Source of the DNA: Rhizomys pruinosus
Lineage: Eukaryota > Chordata > Mammalia > Rodentia > Spalacidae
NCBI GenBank assembly: GCA_009823505.1
Contig: VZQC01013997.1
Span: 2,564,456 to 2,628,455 of the forward strand
Direction of reading: 5' to 3'
DNA length: 64,000 nucleotides
The number at the start of each line of letters is the position of its first letter. Within the stretch, counting starts at the first letter, position 1. The notes beneath the pieces are model-generated. The model was not told where the DNA came from. It did not search any database and saw nothing but the letters and a program-made list of their open reading frames with translations. The position numbers and the translations under genes are program-made. Positions 1-9,248 of this stretch are shown here, in pieces.

Positions 1-57
1 GGGGCTACAGGGAGACCCTGTCTCGAAAAGAAAAAAAAAAGACGGAAAAAAAAAAAG
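1..57 (+). mobile_element. B1 SINE, 3' end only
   Basis: The window opens inside the right end of a B1 (GGGGCTACAGGGAGACCC, then TGTCTCGAAAAG and an A-rich tail). Its 5' part lies outside the window. Confidence 0.85.
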
Positions 58-67
58 ATAGTGTCTT

Positions 68-155
68 GGCTGGATGTGGTGGCACACACCTTTAATCAGA
101 GCACTCAGGAGGCTGAGGCCGGTGGATCTCTGTGAGATCACCCCCGGCTGATTAA
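68..155 (+). mobile_element. B1 SINE, 3'-truncated
   Basis: Recognisable from the GGATGTGGTGGCACACACC head through GAGGCCGGTGGATCTCTGTG. Similarity stops about two thirds of the way along the element. Confidence 0.75.
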
Positions 156-171
156 AATTTTTAATCCAGGC

Positions 172-252
172 TAAAATGTTTATCACTGGTAGATTTCATG
201 TTTAGGGTGTAGATTCCTGGGTTTGATCTCCAGCACTAAAAAAAAAAAAAAA
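172..252 (+). mobile_element. ID-type SINE, diverged
   Basis: Weak A box, a recognisable B box (GGGTTTGATCTCC), then AGCACT and a pure A tail. Confidence 0.55.
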
Positions 253-280
253 TGAATTATTGTTAGTAAAAAACTGGCTT

Positions 281-528
281 GGGGCTGGAGAGAAGGCACA
301 TCAATTAAGAGCACTGACTACTCTTCCAGAGGACCCAGGTTTGATTCCCAGTACCCACTTGGTGGCTAAGAACTGTCTTTAAGCCAGGTGTGGTGGCACA
401 CGCCTTTAATCCCAGCACTCAGGAGGCAGAGGCAGGTGGATCTCTGTGAGTTCAAGCTCAGCCTGGTCTACATAGAGAGCTCTAGGCCAGCTGGGGCTAT
501 AGGGAGACACTGTCTCAAAAAAAAAAAA
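281..528 (+). mobile_element. Chimeric B2/B1 SINE, copy 1
   Basis: Positions 281-382 are the first 102 bp of a B2 (GGGGCTGGAGAG to CTAAGAACTGTCTTTAA). From 383 the sequence is a complete B1 starting GCCAGGTGTGGTGGC and ending in an A tail. The junction matches copies at 11683/11684, 19580/19581, 25005/25006 and 60305/60306. Flanking duplications are unclear at this copy. It lies in MED21 intron 1. Confidence 0.8.
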
Positions 529-647
529 GGCTCCTTTTATACAAAATTTTTCTTTTGTCTGAGTTTTATTGTTCTCACAGATCACTATTATGAAAAAAAT
601 TGTCTTTAAATTGGTAACTCTTGCATTGACACTCCGTTTGGCTCCAG

Positions 648-762
648 CTTGCAGATCAGTTTTGTAACGCCATTGGAGTGCTGCAGCAGTGCGGGCCGCC
701 TGCTTCCTTCAGTAACATTCAAACAGCCATTAACAAAGACCAGCCAGCTAATCCCACGGAAG
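648..762 (+). CDS. MED21: MED21 coding exon 2 (Mediator complex subunit 21)
   Basis: MED21 (SRB7) is a small subunit of the Mediator middle module. It pairs with MED7 and links transcription factors to RNA polymerase II in the nucleus. The translation ([18 protein letters not shown] to QPANPTE) agrees almost residue for residue with mammalian MED21 after its first 14 residues. The acceptor is most likely CTCCAG just before 648. A second AG ends at 654 (CTTGCAG), but CTTGCA encodes the Leu-Ala expected at this point, which favours 648. The donor is AAG|GTGAGG after 762. The exon ends one base into a codon (phase 1). Exon 1, with the start codon, lies left of the window. No frameshift or stop is seen. 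Confidence 0.95.
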
Positions 763-817
763 GTGAGGTTTTCTTAAGCTCTATGTTTTGCCATAGATTA
801 CTTTCTTTTACATTTAT

Positions 818-969
818 TTAATGGGTGTGGAAGTGGTGTATACATGCCAAATGGAGGTCAGAGGTCAACTTCTAGGAGTTTTTTTTCCTGCCATGTGGGT
901 TTCAGGGGTGGAACTCGGGTCATCAGTCTTGGTGGCAAGTGTCCTTACCTGCTGAGCCATCTCCATGAC
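818..969 (-). mobile_element. B3-type SINE
   Basis: Read in reverse it has the tRNA-like head (…CTGAGCCATCTCC on plus) and the B3-type body GGAGGTCAGAGGTCAACTTC. Lies in MED21 intron 2. Confidence 0.7.
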
Positions 970-1191
970 CCATGAATAAATGGATGAACTCAGTTCATAT
1001 GCCTCATAATTCTGTTCATATCAAATAAAGTATTGTTACTCTTAGTGTATAAATTTAGCTGGATTTTACTTGCACAGCCTTAGTAAGGAAGGCATGCCAT
1101 TCATGCATTTCTTTGCTCAAGGATCAGCATATTGCCCTAGTAAATAAAATGATAGGTTAAGTTAATTCCCAGTTCAAAGTAATGTTAGAGT

Positions 1192-1318
1192 TGGGCATGG
1201 TGCCTCATGCCTTTAATCCCAGCACTTGGGAGGCAGAGGCAGGTAGATCTCTGTGAGTTCAAGGACAGCTAGTGGGGCTACAGGGAGACCCTGTCTCAAA
1301 AAGACCAAAAAAAAAGTA
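1192..1318 (+). mobile_element. B1 SINE with internal deletion
   Basis: Head GGGCATGGTGCCTCATGCC and tail CCCTGTCTCAAAAAGACC are present, but the GGCCAGCCTGGTCTACA block is shortened to GGACAGCTAGTGGGGCTAC. Confidence 0.85.
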
Positions 1319-1362
1319 ATGTTAGATACATAATAAGATTGATGTGTTAAAATTTTACTTCA

Positions 1363-1520
1363 GCCGGGCATGGTGGCGCACGCCTTTAATCCTAGCACTC
1401 GGGAAGCAGAGGCAGGCGGATCTTTGTGAGTTCAAGGCCAGCCTGGTCTACAGAGTGAGTTCCAGGACAGCTGGGGCTACAGGGAGACCCTGTCTCAAAA
1501 AGACAAAAACAAACAAAAAT
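1363..1520 (+). mobile_element. B1 SINE, full length
   Basis: Runs from GCCGGGCATGGTGGCGCACG to CCCTGTCTCAAAAAGAC with a mixed A tail. It ends about 105 bp upstream of the MED21 exon 3 acceptor. Confidence 0.9.
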
Positions 1521-1626
1521 TCCATGATTTGTTTTATAGTTCACAAAAGTTAAATGAGCTTTTCTGTTTTATTAAAACTTAAAGTTCTCTGATACTTTAA
1601 CTAAGTGATGTGATACTTTTCTCTAG

Positions 1627-1727
1627 AATATGCCCAGCTTTTTGCAGCACTGATTGCAAGAACAGCCAAAGATATTGATGTTCTGATAGATTCCTTACCT
1701 AGTGAGGAGTCTACAGCTGCATTACAG
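1627..1727 (+). CDS. MED21: MED21 coding exon 3
   Basis: Acceptor TTTTCTCTAG ends at 1626 and donor CAG|GTAAAG follows 1727. The 101 bp exon completes the split Glu codon from exon 2 (G + AA) and encodes [19 protein letters not shown] then [15 protein letters not shown], identical to the mammalian protein as I know it. Exons 2 and 3 together give exactly 72 codons, so the exon ends in phase 0. This segment forms part of the helical region that packs against MED7. Confidence 0.96.
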
Positions 1728-1808
1728 GTAAAGATCTCTTTCTTTGAGAATATTACTAGTAATAAAGGACTTTGAACTAAAGGAGTCGTTTTGATATCTA
1801 TTAAAAAT

Positions 1809-2001
1809 TTTTTTATTACTAAGTGTATGAGTGTTTTACCTGCATTCGTGTAAGTGCACCTGTGTCGTACAATGCCTTCAGAAGTCCAAAAAAGGTGTCA
1901 GGATTCCCCTGGAACTGGAGTTATGGATGGTTGTTAATCAAACCTGGGCCTTTTGCAAGAGCAGCCAGTGCTCTTAACCACTGAGCCATCTCTCTAGCCC
2001 C
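1809..2001 (-). mobile_element. B2 SINE
   Basis: Reverse-strand B2 with its head at 2001 (CATCTCTCTAGCCCC on plus). The GGGTGCTGGGAATC block is deleted. Lies in MED21 intron 3. Confidence 0.85.
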
Positions 2002-2051
2002 AGTTTTCATATCTTAAGATTAAATCTTAAGTGGGAGGTATTTTTGTTTTT

Positions 2052-2150
2052 TTGTTGATGCTAGTGGTCAAACTGAGTGCCTCACATTCTGGGCAGACAT
2101 TGTATCCTTGAGCTGTGTCCGTGTCGTCGTCGTCCCCCCCCCCCCCGGAG
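2052..2150. repeat. Degenerate ID-like sequence, CGT triplets and C-run
   Basis: 2052-2122 resembles a very worn reverse ID element. It is followed by four GTC/CGT-type triplets and a run of 12 C at about 2135-2146. Confidence 0.35.
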
Positions 2151-2579
2151 TTTTATTGTGAGCTAGCAGCATATCGCCTTATTGAAGGTTGTGCTGAGTA
2201 GTTATCCAGTTCTAACCTAGAGGAGAAGATCAGGTGTGTTCAAGGCAGTGTAGACATTGACCCTGTCATCGTCACCTGTGTTCCTCACTTTGTTTTCTTA
2301 GCAAAGAATAGGGAGTGTCGGGTGGCAGTCTGTGGAACAAAGTAATGCTATCCTCAGCAGTGTGGGCCAGGCCATGGAAATACACCTGGATGTTTCTGAG
2401 TGAAAGTCCAGCCATTTAGTAATTCATATAGGGAAAATTAAGTTGTGTAATGTTTAGAATTCCTGTTACTGAATGGTAAAGCACAATGGTTGAGAAGCCA
2501 TTCTGACCTAAAAATAAATGCCTGTGCATGAGATTCTGACCTGTTGTCTCTGATATTTTAAAATGCCTCTCTTATGTAG

Positions 2580-2747
2580 GCTGCCAGCTTATATAAGCTA
2601 GAAGAAGAAAATCATGAAGCTGCTACATGTCTGGAGGATGTTGTTTATCGGGGAGACTTGCTTCTGGAAAAAATCCAAAGTGCACTTGCCGACATTGCAC
2701 AGTCACAGCTGAAGACAAGAAGAGGCGTCCACAGCCATAATCAGTGA
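2580..2747 (+). CDS. MED21: MED21 last coding exon in this reading, with divergent C-terminus
   Basis: Acceptor CTCTTATGTAG ends at 2579. In phase 0 the exon encodes [20 protein letters not shown] and [11 protein letters not shown], then [16 protein letters not shown], closely matching mammalian MED21 (one Met-to-Leu change in RGDMLLEK). After Lys-Thr-Arg it reads RGVHSHNQ and stops with TGA at 2745-2747. Human and mouse proteins end SGTHSQSLPDS, so the last few residues differ and the predicted protein is three residues shorter (141 against 144 if exon 1 gives 14). A GTGAGT donor-like motif at 2744-2749 overlaps the stop, so splicing to a further small exon is the main alternative. I find no SLPDS-coding match downstream. 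Confidence 0.9.
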   Translation, partial: AASLYKLEEENHEAATCLEDVVYRGDLLLEKIQSALADIAQSQLKTRRGVHSHNQ

Positions 2748-3030
2748 GTGACACGGGACGGAAAAAAGAACTGTTTGGATTCCATTAGGAATTCTGCATC
2801 AGGGTTAGGTGGAAGCCTTACCACAGCTATACTTGACACATGTTCCTTTTAAACTGTTTTTTGTTTTTTCATTGTTTTCTGTTTTCACTCTTGATAAATA
2901 AGCTTTAAAATTGCAGTTGAGTCATTTTAAACACCATTATGCCATCATTTTTTATATGACTGAAATTGTCAAAGCAGATACTGCATTAATGTTCATAATA
3001 TAATTAAAAAGATGTACTATAAAGTTTTGT
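2748..3030 (+). other. MED21: Probable MED21 3' untranslated region
   Basis: This repeat-free stretch of about 280 bp follows the stop codon and runs to a poly(A) signal. Assignment rests on position and on the signal, not on sequence recognition. Confidence 0.5.
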
Positions 3031-3060
3031 CTTTTTATTGGTTTGTGTGTGTGTTTGTTT
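3003..3060 (+). promoter_or_regulatory. Candidate MED21 polyadenylation site
   Basis: ATTAAA at 3003-3008 is followed about 35 bp later by a GU-rich element (GTTTGTGTGTGTGTTTGTTT, 3041-3060). This spacing is the usual arrangement around a cleavage site, here expected near 3020-3030. No AATAAA lies closer to the stop. Confidence 0.5.
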
Positions 3061-3510
3061 CATTTGTTTGGGTTTTTTGGGTTGTTTTGTGTTCAGTGCT
3101 AGAGATGGAATTCAGACCTTGGGCATCTTTGTGGGCTTTTAAACACTTTGCCACTGGGCACCTTCAAGGTCCTGGTGTAGGACATTTCGATTTAGATGAT
3201 TGTCCTGCCTCTGTAGAGGTGGCATTATATAAATTCAAAACTTCAGTAATGTTTTTCCATTTTACCTCAAGCTGTTAACTGGCTAACATTTGTGTCAGGA
3301 TTATGACTGCGTTTACTCATCCAACTCTGTCTTCTGATTTTCTCCGTTGGAACACTAGAGTTGAAATGTGTTCTAGACTATAGTTGATTCTATCAGACAT
3401 TTTTTGAACTTTTAATTTTTTGTATGCGTTTTATTGAAATTAATAGCATTTTCCTGTTCTAGACATTGGGGAGATTTGAGCAGAAAGTATTTTATATAAA
3501 GTTCAAGGTC

Positions 3511-3660
3511 AGATAGTATGACGGCGCACTGCTGCCGTCCCACTCACAGGAAGCGGAGGCGGGAGGATTACCTCAGTTTCAAGGCCAGCCCGGTCTGTAT
3601 AGAGTGTTCCAGGCCAGCCAGGGCTACATAGTGAGGCTCTCAAAAACAAAAATAAGGAAA
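3511..3660 (+). mobile_element. Old B1 SINE
   Basis: Diverged copy with GTCCCACTCACAGGAAGCGG in place of the usual TCCCAGCACTCGGGAGGC, then GGCCAGCCCGGTCTGTATAG and a CAAAAACAAAAATAAGG tail. Confidence 0.7.
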
Positions 3661-4272
3661 AAACTGCAAAGAAGTATATGAGGTGTTACAAGGAGCCAGG
3701 AAGGTACTAATTATAAGAAAAGGTCATTTTTCATGAAAGGAAGGCTTAATATACAGAAAACCCAAACTGAAGACAAGGAACCTTTCTCTCCAGTGGAGGT
3801 GTGTAGTCCCAACAGTAAAACAAACCCGTTGTCTTCACACTCCCCACCCTCTGCTTAATAAGAGTGTGGCCATAGTCACTAGACGTGTGTAGCCTAGCAG
3901 AGTACTCAGCCCCAGCACTCTAGCTGGAGGCACTGTAAAGATGAGACCCAGGACCCAGAAGCTGCTGGAAGGCTGGGGAGTGGGTGGGATCAGGGACAGC
4001 AACCCTTAAAGCTGTGAGACTGGTCACACCTAGGCTGCACATGTGTGGTTTTGAATCTAAGTAGCAGCCCACAGAATTGTACAACCAGCCAAGGCCCACA
4101 AGAGACCAGGCCAGAAATGCTCTAAAGATGCTAATCCAAGAAACCCACAATGTCCTGGGGGCCCTTGTGTCTAATCCAATGGGGCTGGTGCTTGGTGAAC
4201 AAAATGAAGATTCTGGATTCAGTAAAACAAGACCCAGAAATCCATATCTATTCCCACTGTCAAGAATCTCTT
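3661..4272. other. Non-repetitive intergenic sequence
   Basis: I see no gene, SINE or clear simple repeat here. The short open frames are unsupported. Confidence 0.5.
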
Positions 4273-4494
4273 AGGGGCTGGAGAGATGGCCTAGCGGTTA
4301 AGAGCACCAACTGCTTTTGCAGAGGACCCGGGTTCAATCCCCAGCACCCACATGGCAGCTGAGAACCGTCTGTAACTCCAGTTCCAGGGGAATCTGAGAC
4401 CCTCTTCTGACCTCCGCAGCATTGCACGACACAGGTGTACTAACCTGCATGCAGACAGTACATTCCTACACATATGGAAAAAAAAAAAAAAAAC
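4273..4494 (+). mobile_element. B2 SINE, full length
   Basis: Starts GGGGCTGGAGAGATGGCC, has B box GGGTTCAATCC, and ends CATATGG plus an A tail. Confidence 0.92.
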
Positions 4495-4647
4495 TCAGCT
4501 GATACATCAGTGTGTGTAGGCAAAGACAACCAGTACCAAGCAGACAGATTATCTGACAAGACTTCAAAGTAGGGACTGTGAAACATTTCTGAGATTACAG
4601 TGGATGCTGTGGGAGTGAATAGAAAAACAGCTTTGGCAAAGTATGTG

Positions 4648-4737
4648 GGAGAAAGGATATAGCTCAGTGGTAAGCACTTCCCTTGCATGCCCCTGGCCCT
4701 GTCAGTCCTCAGTACTGGGGCTCCGAGAATAGATAAA
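4648..4737 (+). mobile_element. ID-type SINE, diverged
   Basis: ATATAGCTCAGTGGTAAGCA is a tRNA-like A-box region, followed by TTGCATGCCCCTGGCC. The B box is worn (CAGTCCTCAGTACTGG). Confidence 0.6.
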
Positions 4738-5063
4738 ACCAAATGGAAATTTTGAACTGAAATACACAGTAGCAACCTAAGTCATCTTAGGAGTCTAGAT
4801 GAGAAAGAAAGTGCTGTAAGTGGGGACTGGAACAGCAGGGAAGACCGAATGGAAGAAAAGTAACCAAAGCCGGATCCTGAGAAAGCAGTGCTCAGAAAGT
4901 GTGGGCTAAAAACAGCAGAGACTCAGGACACGGAAGCCCAGCACACTGGCACAGAAGAGCCCCAAGCCTGTCTCCAGCGGTACAAGTCCTGATCAGTTTC
5001 CAAGGATGGAGGATGAGGCTGCTGCAGGAGCCATAGGGACACAGGGACGAAAAATGGGATAAT
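4738..5063. other. Non-repetitive intergenic sequence
   Basis: No repeat family or gene recognised. Confidence 0.45.
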
Positions 5064-5215
5064 TAGGCTGGTGATGTGGCTCAGCAGGTAAAGGAGCTTG
5101 CTGTGAAGCCAGGAACCAGGTGAGCTGGGTATGGTGGCACACACCTTTAATCCCAGCCCTGGGGAGGCAGAGGCAGGTGGATCTCTGGGAGATTGAGGCC
5201 AGCTTGGTCTATGTT
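5064..5215 (+). mobile_element. B3 head followed by a truncated B1
   Basis: 5064-5122 is the first part of a B3 (GGCTGGTGATGTGGCTCAGC). From 5123 a B1 begins (GCTGGGTATGGTGGCAC) and breaks off after CAGCTTGGTCTATG. The junction differs from that of the five B2/B1 chimeras. Confidence 0.6.
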
Positions 5216-5227
5216 ATTTTTAATTTC

Positions 5228-5350
5228 ATTTTTAGACAGGGTCTCTGTGGCCTTGGATAGCCTGGAGCTTGCTACATAGACTAGCCTGGAACTCAGATCC
5301 ACCTGCCTCTGCCTTTGCCTCTTGAGTGCTGGGAATAATGGTGTGTGCTG
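5228..5350 (-). mobile_element. B1 SINE, inverted relative to its left neighbour
   Basis: TAGACAGGGTCTCTGTGGCC through GGTGTGTGCTG is reverse B1. With the plus-strand B1 at 5123-5215 it makes an inverted pair about 12 bp apart that could fold into a hairpin. Confidence 0.7.
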
Positions 5351-5456
5351 AATAATGGCCTGGTTGAATTCCACTTTAAATAAAAAATGAGAAATATAGT
5401 GCTGATGGAGTATAATGAGTTCTTCTAGGGCAATGAATAAAAATAGATATTTCAAA

Positions 5457-5575
5457 AGCTGGGCATGGTCACACACAAGAGGCGGATCTCTGAGTTCAAG
5501 GCCAGCTGGTCTACAGAGCGAGTTCCAGGACAGCCAAGATTACATAAGGAGACCCTGTCTTACAAAAAGCCAAAA
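5457..5575 (+). mobile_element. B1 SINE with internal deletion
   Basis: GCTGGGCATGGTCACACACA runs directly into AGAGGCGGATCTCTGAG, so about 30 bp of the left arm is missing. Confidence 0.8.
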
Positions 5576-5781
5576 TGCCAAGATTGACTCAGCCCCTTCA
5601 GAGTTCTTAAAGATATTTTAGTGTTTTGCATGATCTGGCACATGTTACTGGAGATGCTTTCCCTTAAGTTACTGTTCTGCCAATTAATCTGAACAAGCAC
5701 CCCCATCTCTGGGCCTCCCCACCCGCAGGGCCTGTCTGGACCGTCCTCAACTCCGCTTCCTTGCTTCCTTTGAGAGACCAC

Positions 5782-5925
5782 TTTTTTTTGAGACAGGGTC
5801 TCCCTATAGCCCTAGCTGGCCTGGAACTCACTCTGTAGACCAGGCTGGCCTTGAACTCACAGACATCCCGCCTGCCTCTCCCTCCCGAGTGCTAGAATTA
5901 AAGGCATGCACCACCGGACCTTGCT
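5782..5925 (-). mobile_element. B1 SINE
   Basis: Reverse copy from TTTTTTTTGAGACAGGGTC to GCATGCACCACCGGACC. Confidence 0.9.
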
Positions 5926-6218
5926 GAGAGACCACTCTACCTGAGCAGGCAGCTCAACACACTCCACCCCCTTCCCATCCTTGTTTTCTGCCTGTTGTTT
6001 TGTCGCCCTGGGACCTATATGCCTGTCTTTCTTCTTAGGCTGCTTCTGCTGTATTCTCAGAGCCTAAAACAGCCTGAAATGGAGCAGGCTGCCAAAAGCT
6101 CTATGCATAACTAAGCCATAAAGAGATTCAAAGATTAGCCAGGTGCCACTAACTGATACGTTTTACTGGCTTCCATCAAGGCACAGATCATTACTCCTGT
6201 TTTTAAAAAACTTTCTCA

Positions 6219-6680
6219 GGGGGCCGAAGAGCTGGCTCAGCAGTTAAGAGCACTGGCTGCTCTTGCAGAGGACTGGAATACCAAATCCCAGCACCCACAT
6301 GGTGGCTAACAACCATCTGTAACTCTAGTTCCAGGGGATCTGATGTCTTCTGGCCTCCATGGGCATTGTGCACAGGTACACTTACATACATGCAGGTGAA
6401 ACATACACATAAAACAAAAATAAAATTTGGGCTGGAGAGATGGCCTAACGGTTAAGAGCACCGACCGCTCTTACAGAGGACCCGGGTTCGATCCCCAGCA
6501 CCCACATGGCGGCCAAGAACCGTCTGAAACTCCAATTCCAGGAGAACTCCAGTTCCAGGGGAATCTGAGACCCTCTTCTGACCTCTGTGGCATTGCATGA
6601 CATGGGTGCACAAACTTGCATGCAGACAGTACATTCATACGCATACAGAAATAAAAAAAATAAAAATAAATAAAATTTTA
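6219..6680 (+). mobile_element. Two B2 SINEs in tandem
   Basis: 6219-6425 is a diverged B2 (head GGGGGCCGAAGAGCTGG). It is followed at once by 6428-6680, a younger B2 that carries the internal 18 bp duplication (AACTCCAATTCCAGGAGA then AACTCCAGTTCCAGGGGA). That second type recurs twelve times in the window. Confidence 0.9.
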
Positions 6681-6716
6681 AAACGTTTTTTGGTGGATAC
6701 CAAGAGCAGGGGCAAT

Positions 6717-6933
6717 AGCCCTGGTTACAGTATTGTCTGAGGGTCCACGGGAGCCCTGGTTACAGTATTGTCTTAGGATCCATGGGATCCCTGGTTACAG
6801 TATTGTCTGAGGGTCCACGCGAGCCCTGGTTACAGTATTGTCTGAGGGTTCACGGGAGCCCTGGTTACAGTATTGTCTGAGGGTCCATGGGAGCCCTGGT
6901 TACAGTATTGTCTTAGGGTCCATGGGAGCCCTC
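6717..6933. repeat. 35-bp minisatellite, about six copies
   Basis: The unit GAGCCCTGGTTACAG / TATTGTCTGAGGGTCCACGG repeats with CTGGT at 6721, 6756, 6791, 6826, 6861 and 6896, an exact 35 bp period. Copies differ at one to four bases (TGAGGG or TTAGGG; CACGG or CATGG). Confidence 0.95.
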
Positions 6934-6940
6934 GCCAACA

Positions 6941-7220
6941 GGTGGGTGCTGGGAATCAAACTCCTGGTCCTCTGCAAGAGTAGTTGGTGCTCTTAACCGC
7001 TGAGCCATCTCTCCAGCCTATTTATTATTTTTTATGTGTATGAGTGTACTGTCTGCATGTAGGTTGGTGCACCTGTGTCGTGTCCTGCAATGCCTCGAGG
7101 TCAGAAGAGGACCTCAGATTCCCCTGGAACCAGAGTTAAAGAGGTTCTTAGCCACCATGTGGGTGCTGGGAATCGAGCCCAGGTCCTCTGTAAGAGCAGT
7201 TGAGCCATCTCTCCAGCCCC
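6941..7220 (-). mobile_element. Two truncated B2 SINEs
   Basis: 6941-7018 is only the head end of a reverse B2. 7024-7220 is a second reverse B2 that lacks part of the head between AAGAGCAGTT and GAGCCATC. Confidence 0.85.
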
Positions 7221-7275
7221 TACCAAGCATATTTTTAAAGTCATGGGAACTCTGTTTTGCAGTCCCTTCACAAGA

Positions 7276-7463
7276 GGTCTGGAGAGGTGGCTCAGAGGTT
7301 AAGAGCAGCAGAGGACCGGGGTTCAGTTCCCAGAACCCACATGGCAGCTGACTGTGGTCTGTAACTCTAGTTCCAGGGGATCCAATACCCTCTTTTGGCC
7401 TTCATGTGCTTTGCAAGACACAGGTGCACTTACTCATACACATTAGATAAAAATAAATGCAAA
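7276..7463 (+). mobile_element. B2 SINE
   Basis: GGTCTGGAGAGGTGGCTCAG to ACACATTAGATAAAAATAAA. The TGACTGCTCTTGC block is missing. Confidence 0.85.
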
Positions 7464-7482
7464 AATTTTTAATGTGTATGAG

Positions 7483-7543
7483 GCCTGCATGCCTCTGCCT
7501 CCCGAGTGCTGGGATTAAAGGTGTGTGCCACTGTGCCTGGCAT
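7483..7543 (-). mobile_element. B1 SINE fragment
   Basis: Only the B1 head end remains (CCTGCATGCCTCTGCCTCCC to GCCACTGTGCCTGGC on plus). Confidence 0.75.
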
Positions 7544-7739
7544 GAAACAGGAAACATTTAAAAATATAAAGTATGTCTGTAAACCATACCAAATATCATA
7601 TTGAAACGTCGGATTCATTCCCCTTAAATTTGGAGTCCAGACAATAGTCACATCTATGTCTCTTCCTGCCTGCGAATATCAGCAAGACATTTACGTGTAA
7701 CAAAATTAAAATTGTAAATTTTTTTTTTTTAAGATAACC

Positions 7740-8050
7740 CCCACCTTGGTTGCTAACAACCATCCCTGACTCCAGGTCCAGGGGATCTGACACCCTCTTC
7801 TGACCTCTTCGGGCATTGCACGACCTGGGTGCACTTATAAACATGCAGGCAATTCATCTGATCAACTTGATTGAACATACAAGCCCCCCAGCTGGATGGT
7901 GGGACAAATGGGCTGTGTGGGTTTGGGTATGACTGCTTGCAAATTGGTTTTACATGAAGGATGCTTGTACTCATAAATTATTACTTATTGTTAAAAAATG
8001 AAAAATATAAAAAAGTAATAAAACGCAGGCAATACACATAACAAAAATAA
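7740..8050 (+). mobile_element. 5'-truncated B2 SINE split by an insertion
   Basis: 7740-7853 is B2 body (GGTTGCTAACAACCATCC onward). Its tail (GCAGGCAATACACATAAC) resumes at 8025 after a 171 bp insertion. Confidence 0.75.
7854..8024 (+). mobile_element. Unclassified retroposed segment with A-rich end
   Basis: 171 bp of unrecognised sequence lie between two copies of GCAGGCAAT (7845-7853 and 8025-8033). The right end is A-rich (AAAAAATGAAAAATATAAA…). It resembles no SINE in this window. A 3' fragment of a reverse-transcribed transcript is the simplest reading. Confidence 0.55.
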
Positions 8051-8055
8051 CATGT

Positions 8056-8440
8056 TGCAGGGGGGTGCACACCTTTTTAAAAATTTTTTTTATTTATTAT
8101 TTTTTTTGTGTATGAGTGTACTGTCTGCATGTAGGTTGGTGCACCCATGTTGTGCAATGCTTCAGAGGTCAGAAGAGGGCGTCAGACTCCCCTGGAACTG
8201 GAATTAAAGACGGTTGCTAAAGACAGGAATCGAACCTGGGTCCTCTGCAAGAGCAGTCTTGGTGCTCTTAACCACTGAGACATCTCTCCAGCCCCAGTGG
8301 TTCACACCTTTAATCCCATCACTCAGGAGGCAGAGGCAGGAGGATCTCTGTGGGTCCAAGGCCAGTCTGGTCTACAAAGTGAGTGCAGGCTGGCTGGGAC
8401 CGCAGGGAGACCAAAAAACAAAACGAAACAAAACAAAAAC
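8056..8440 (+). mobile_element. B1 SINE interrupted by a reverse B2
   Basis: The B1 head (8056-8077) continues at about 8297-8440. Between them lies a reverse B2 at 8078-8296, flanked by GGTGCACACCTTT and GGTTCACACCTTT, a target-site duplication made from B1 sequence. The B2 is therefore younger. Confidence 0.8.
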
Positions 8441-8591
8441 CCAGATGTTTAAAAGAATAAAAATTCAAGAGATAATATAGAAATGTGATAGATAAATATG
8501 ACAAAAAGAAAAATAACAAAACACTAAAATAGTTTCTAAACCTAAATAAATAAAAAAGATCTTATTGTATAACCCGAGTTGTTTTGGGTTT

Positions 8592-8757
8592 TTTTGTTTG
8601 TTTGTTTTTTGTATTTTTGAGGCAGGGTCTCCCTTTTAGTCCCAGCTGTCCTGGAGCTCACTCCGTAGACCAGGCTGGCCTTGAACTCACAGAGATCCAC
8701 CTGCCTCTGCCTCCTGAGTGCTGGGATTACATGTGTGCACCACCACTCCCTGCCCCA
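8592..8757 (-). mobile_element. B1 SINE
   Basis: Reverse, full length, with T-rich side at 8592 and head at CACCACCACTCCCTGCCCC. Confidence 0.9.
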
Positions 8758-8956
8758 AGAGTTGTATTGTAACCATTGTGTAATGGTTTTCTTCAGCTAG
8801 TCCAAATTTAACACAGTTTTTAAGTTTCCAACTAGGATTTCTGTGGAACTTGACAAACTGTTTTATATGGAAGTAGGAAGGGTCAGGAGTAACCAAGACC
8901 CTCGTAAGGAAGGATGGCAGACTGAGGGACTTGCTTTAATCATTTGTGCACGACAC

Positions 8957-9036
8957 TGGGGTTGTAGCTCAGTGGTGGAGATTGCCTGTTGTGTTCATGG
9001 CCCTGGGTTCTATCCCCAGCACCCCACCCAAAAATA
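8957..9036 (+). mobile_element. ID SINE
   Basis: GGGGTTGTAGCTCAGTGG head and GGGTTCTATCCCCAGCACC B-box region, then a short CA-rich tail. The best-preserved ID copy here. Confidence 0.8.
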
Positions 9037-9248
9037 GGTCAATGCAAGAGAATACAGGAATAAACAACATCTGCACAGTCTACACATATTTAGGCTTGGT
9101 TTGGGACGAGTGATGTTGCAAGTCACTGAGGAAAGAGTAAAAATGCATCTGGTGCCAGAACAACTGTTTCATATAAAGTATAAATTATGTATGTGTGACT
9201 ATGTATTGTTTTATATGTGCATTTGTGTATACCTTACATACACATACA

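Noticed and set aside
388..609. Many short frames reading LIPALRRQRQVDLCEFK-like or CMNVLSACRFVHPC-like
   Set aside because: These recur dozens of times because they are translations of B1 and B2 consensus sequence.
5123..5215. B3-head plus B1 at 5064-5215 as a sixth copy of the chimeric SINE
   Set aside because: The head is B3-like and the breakpoint lies much earlier than the shared position at about 102 bp, so it is more likely a chance neighbour.
6717..6933. Regular repeats considered as a CRISPR array
   Set aside because: Units are directly contiguous at 35 bp with no unique spacers, and the genome is mammalian.
8957..9036. tRNA gene candidate (A box, B box)
   Set aside because: It lacks a cloverleaf 3' half and has the ID SINE tail. 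The same holds for B2 heads throughout.
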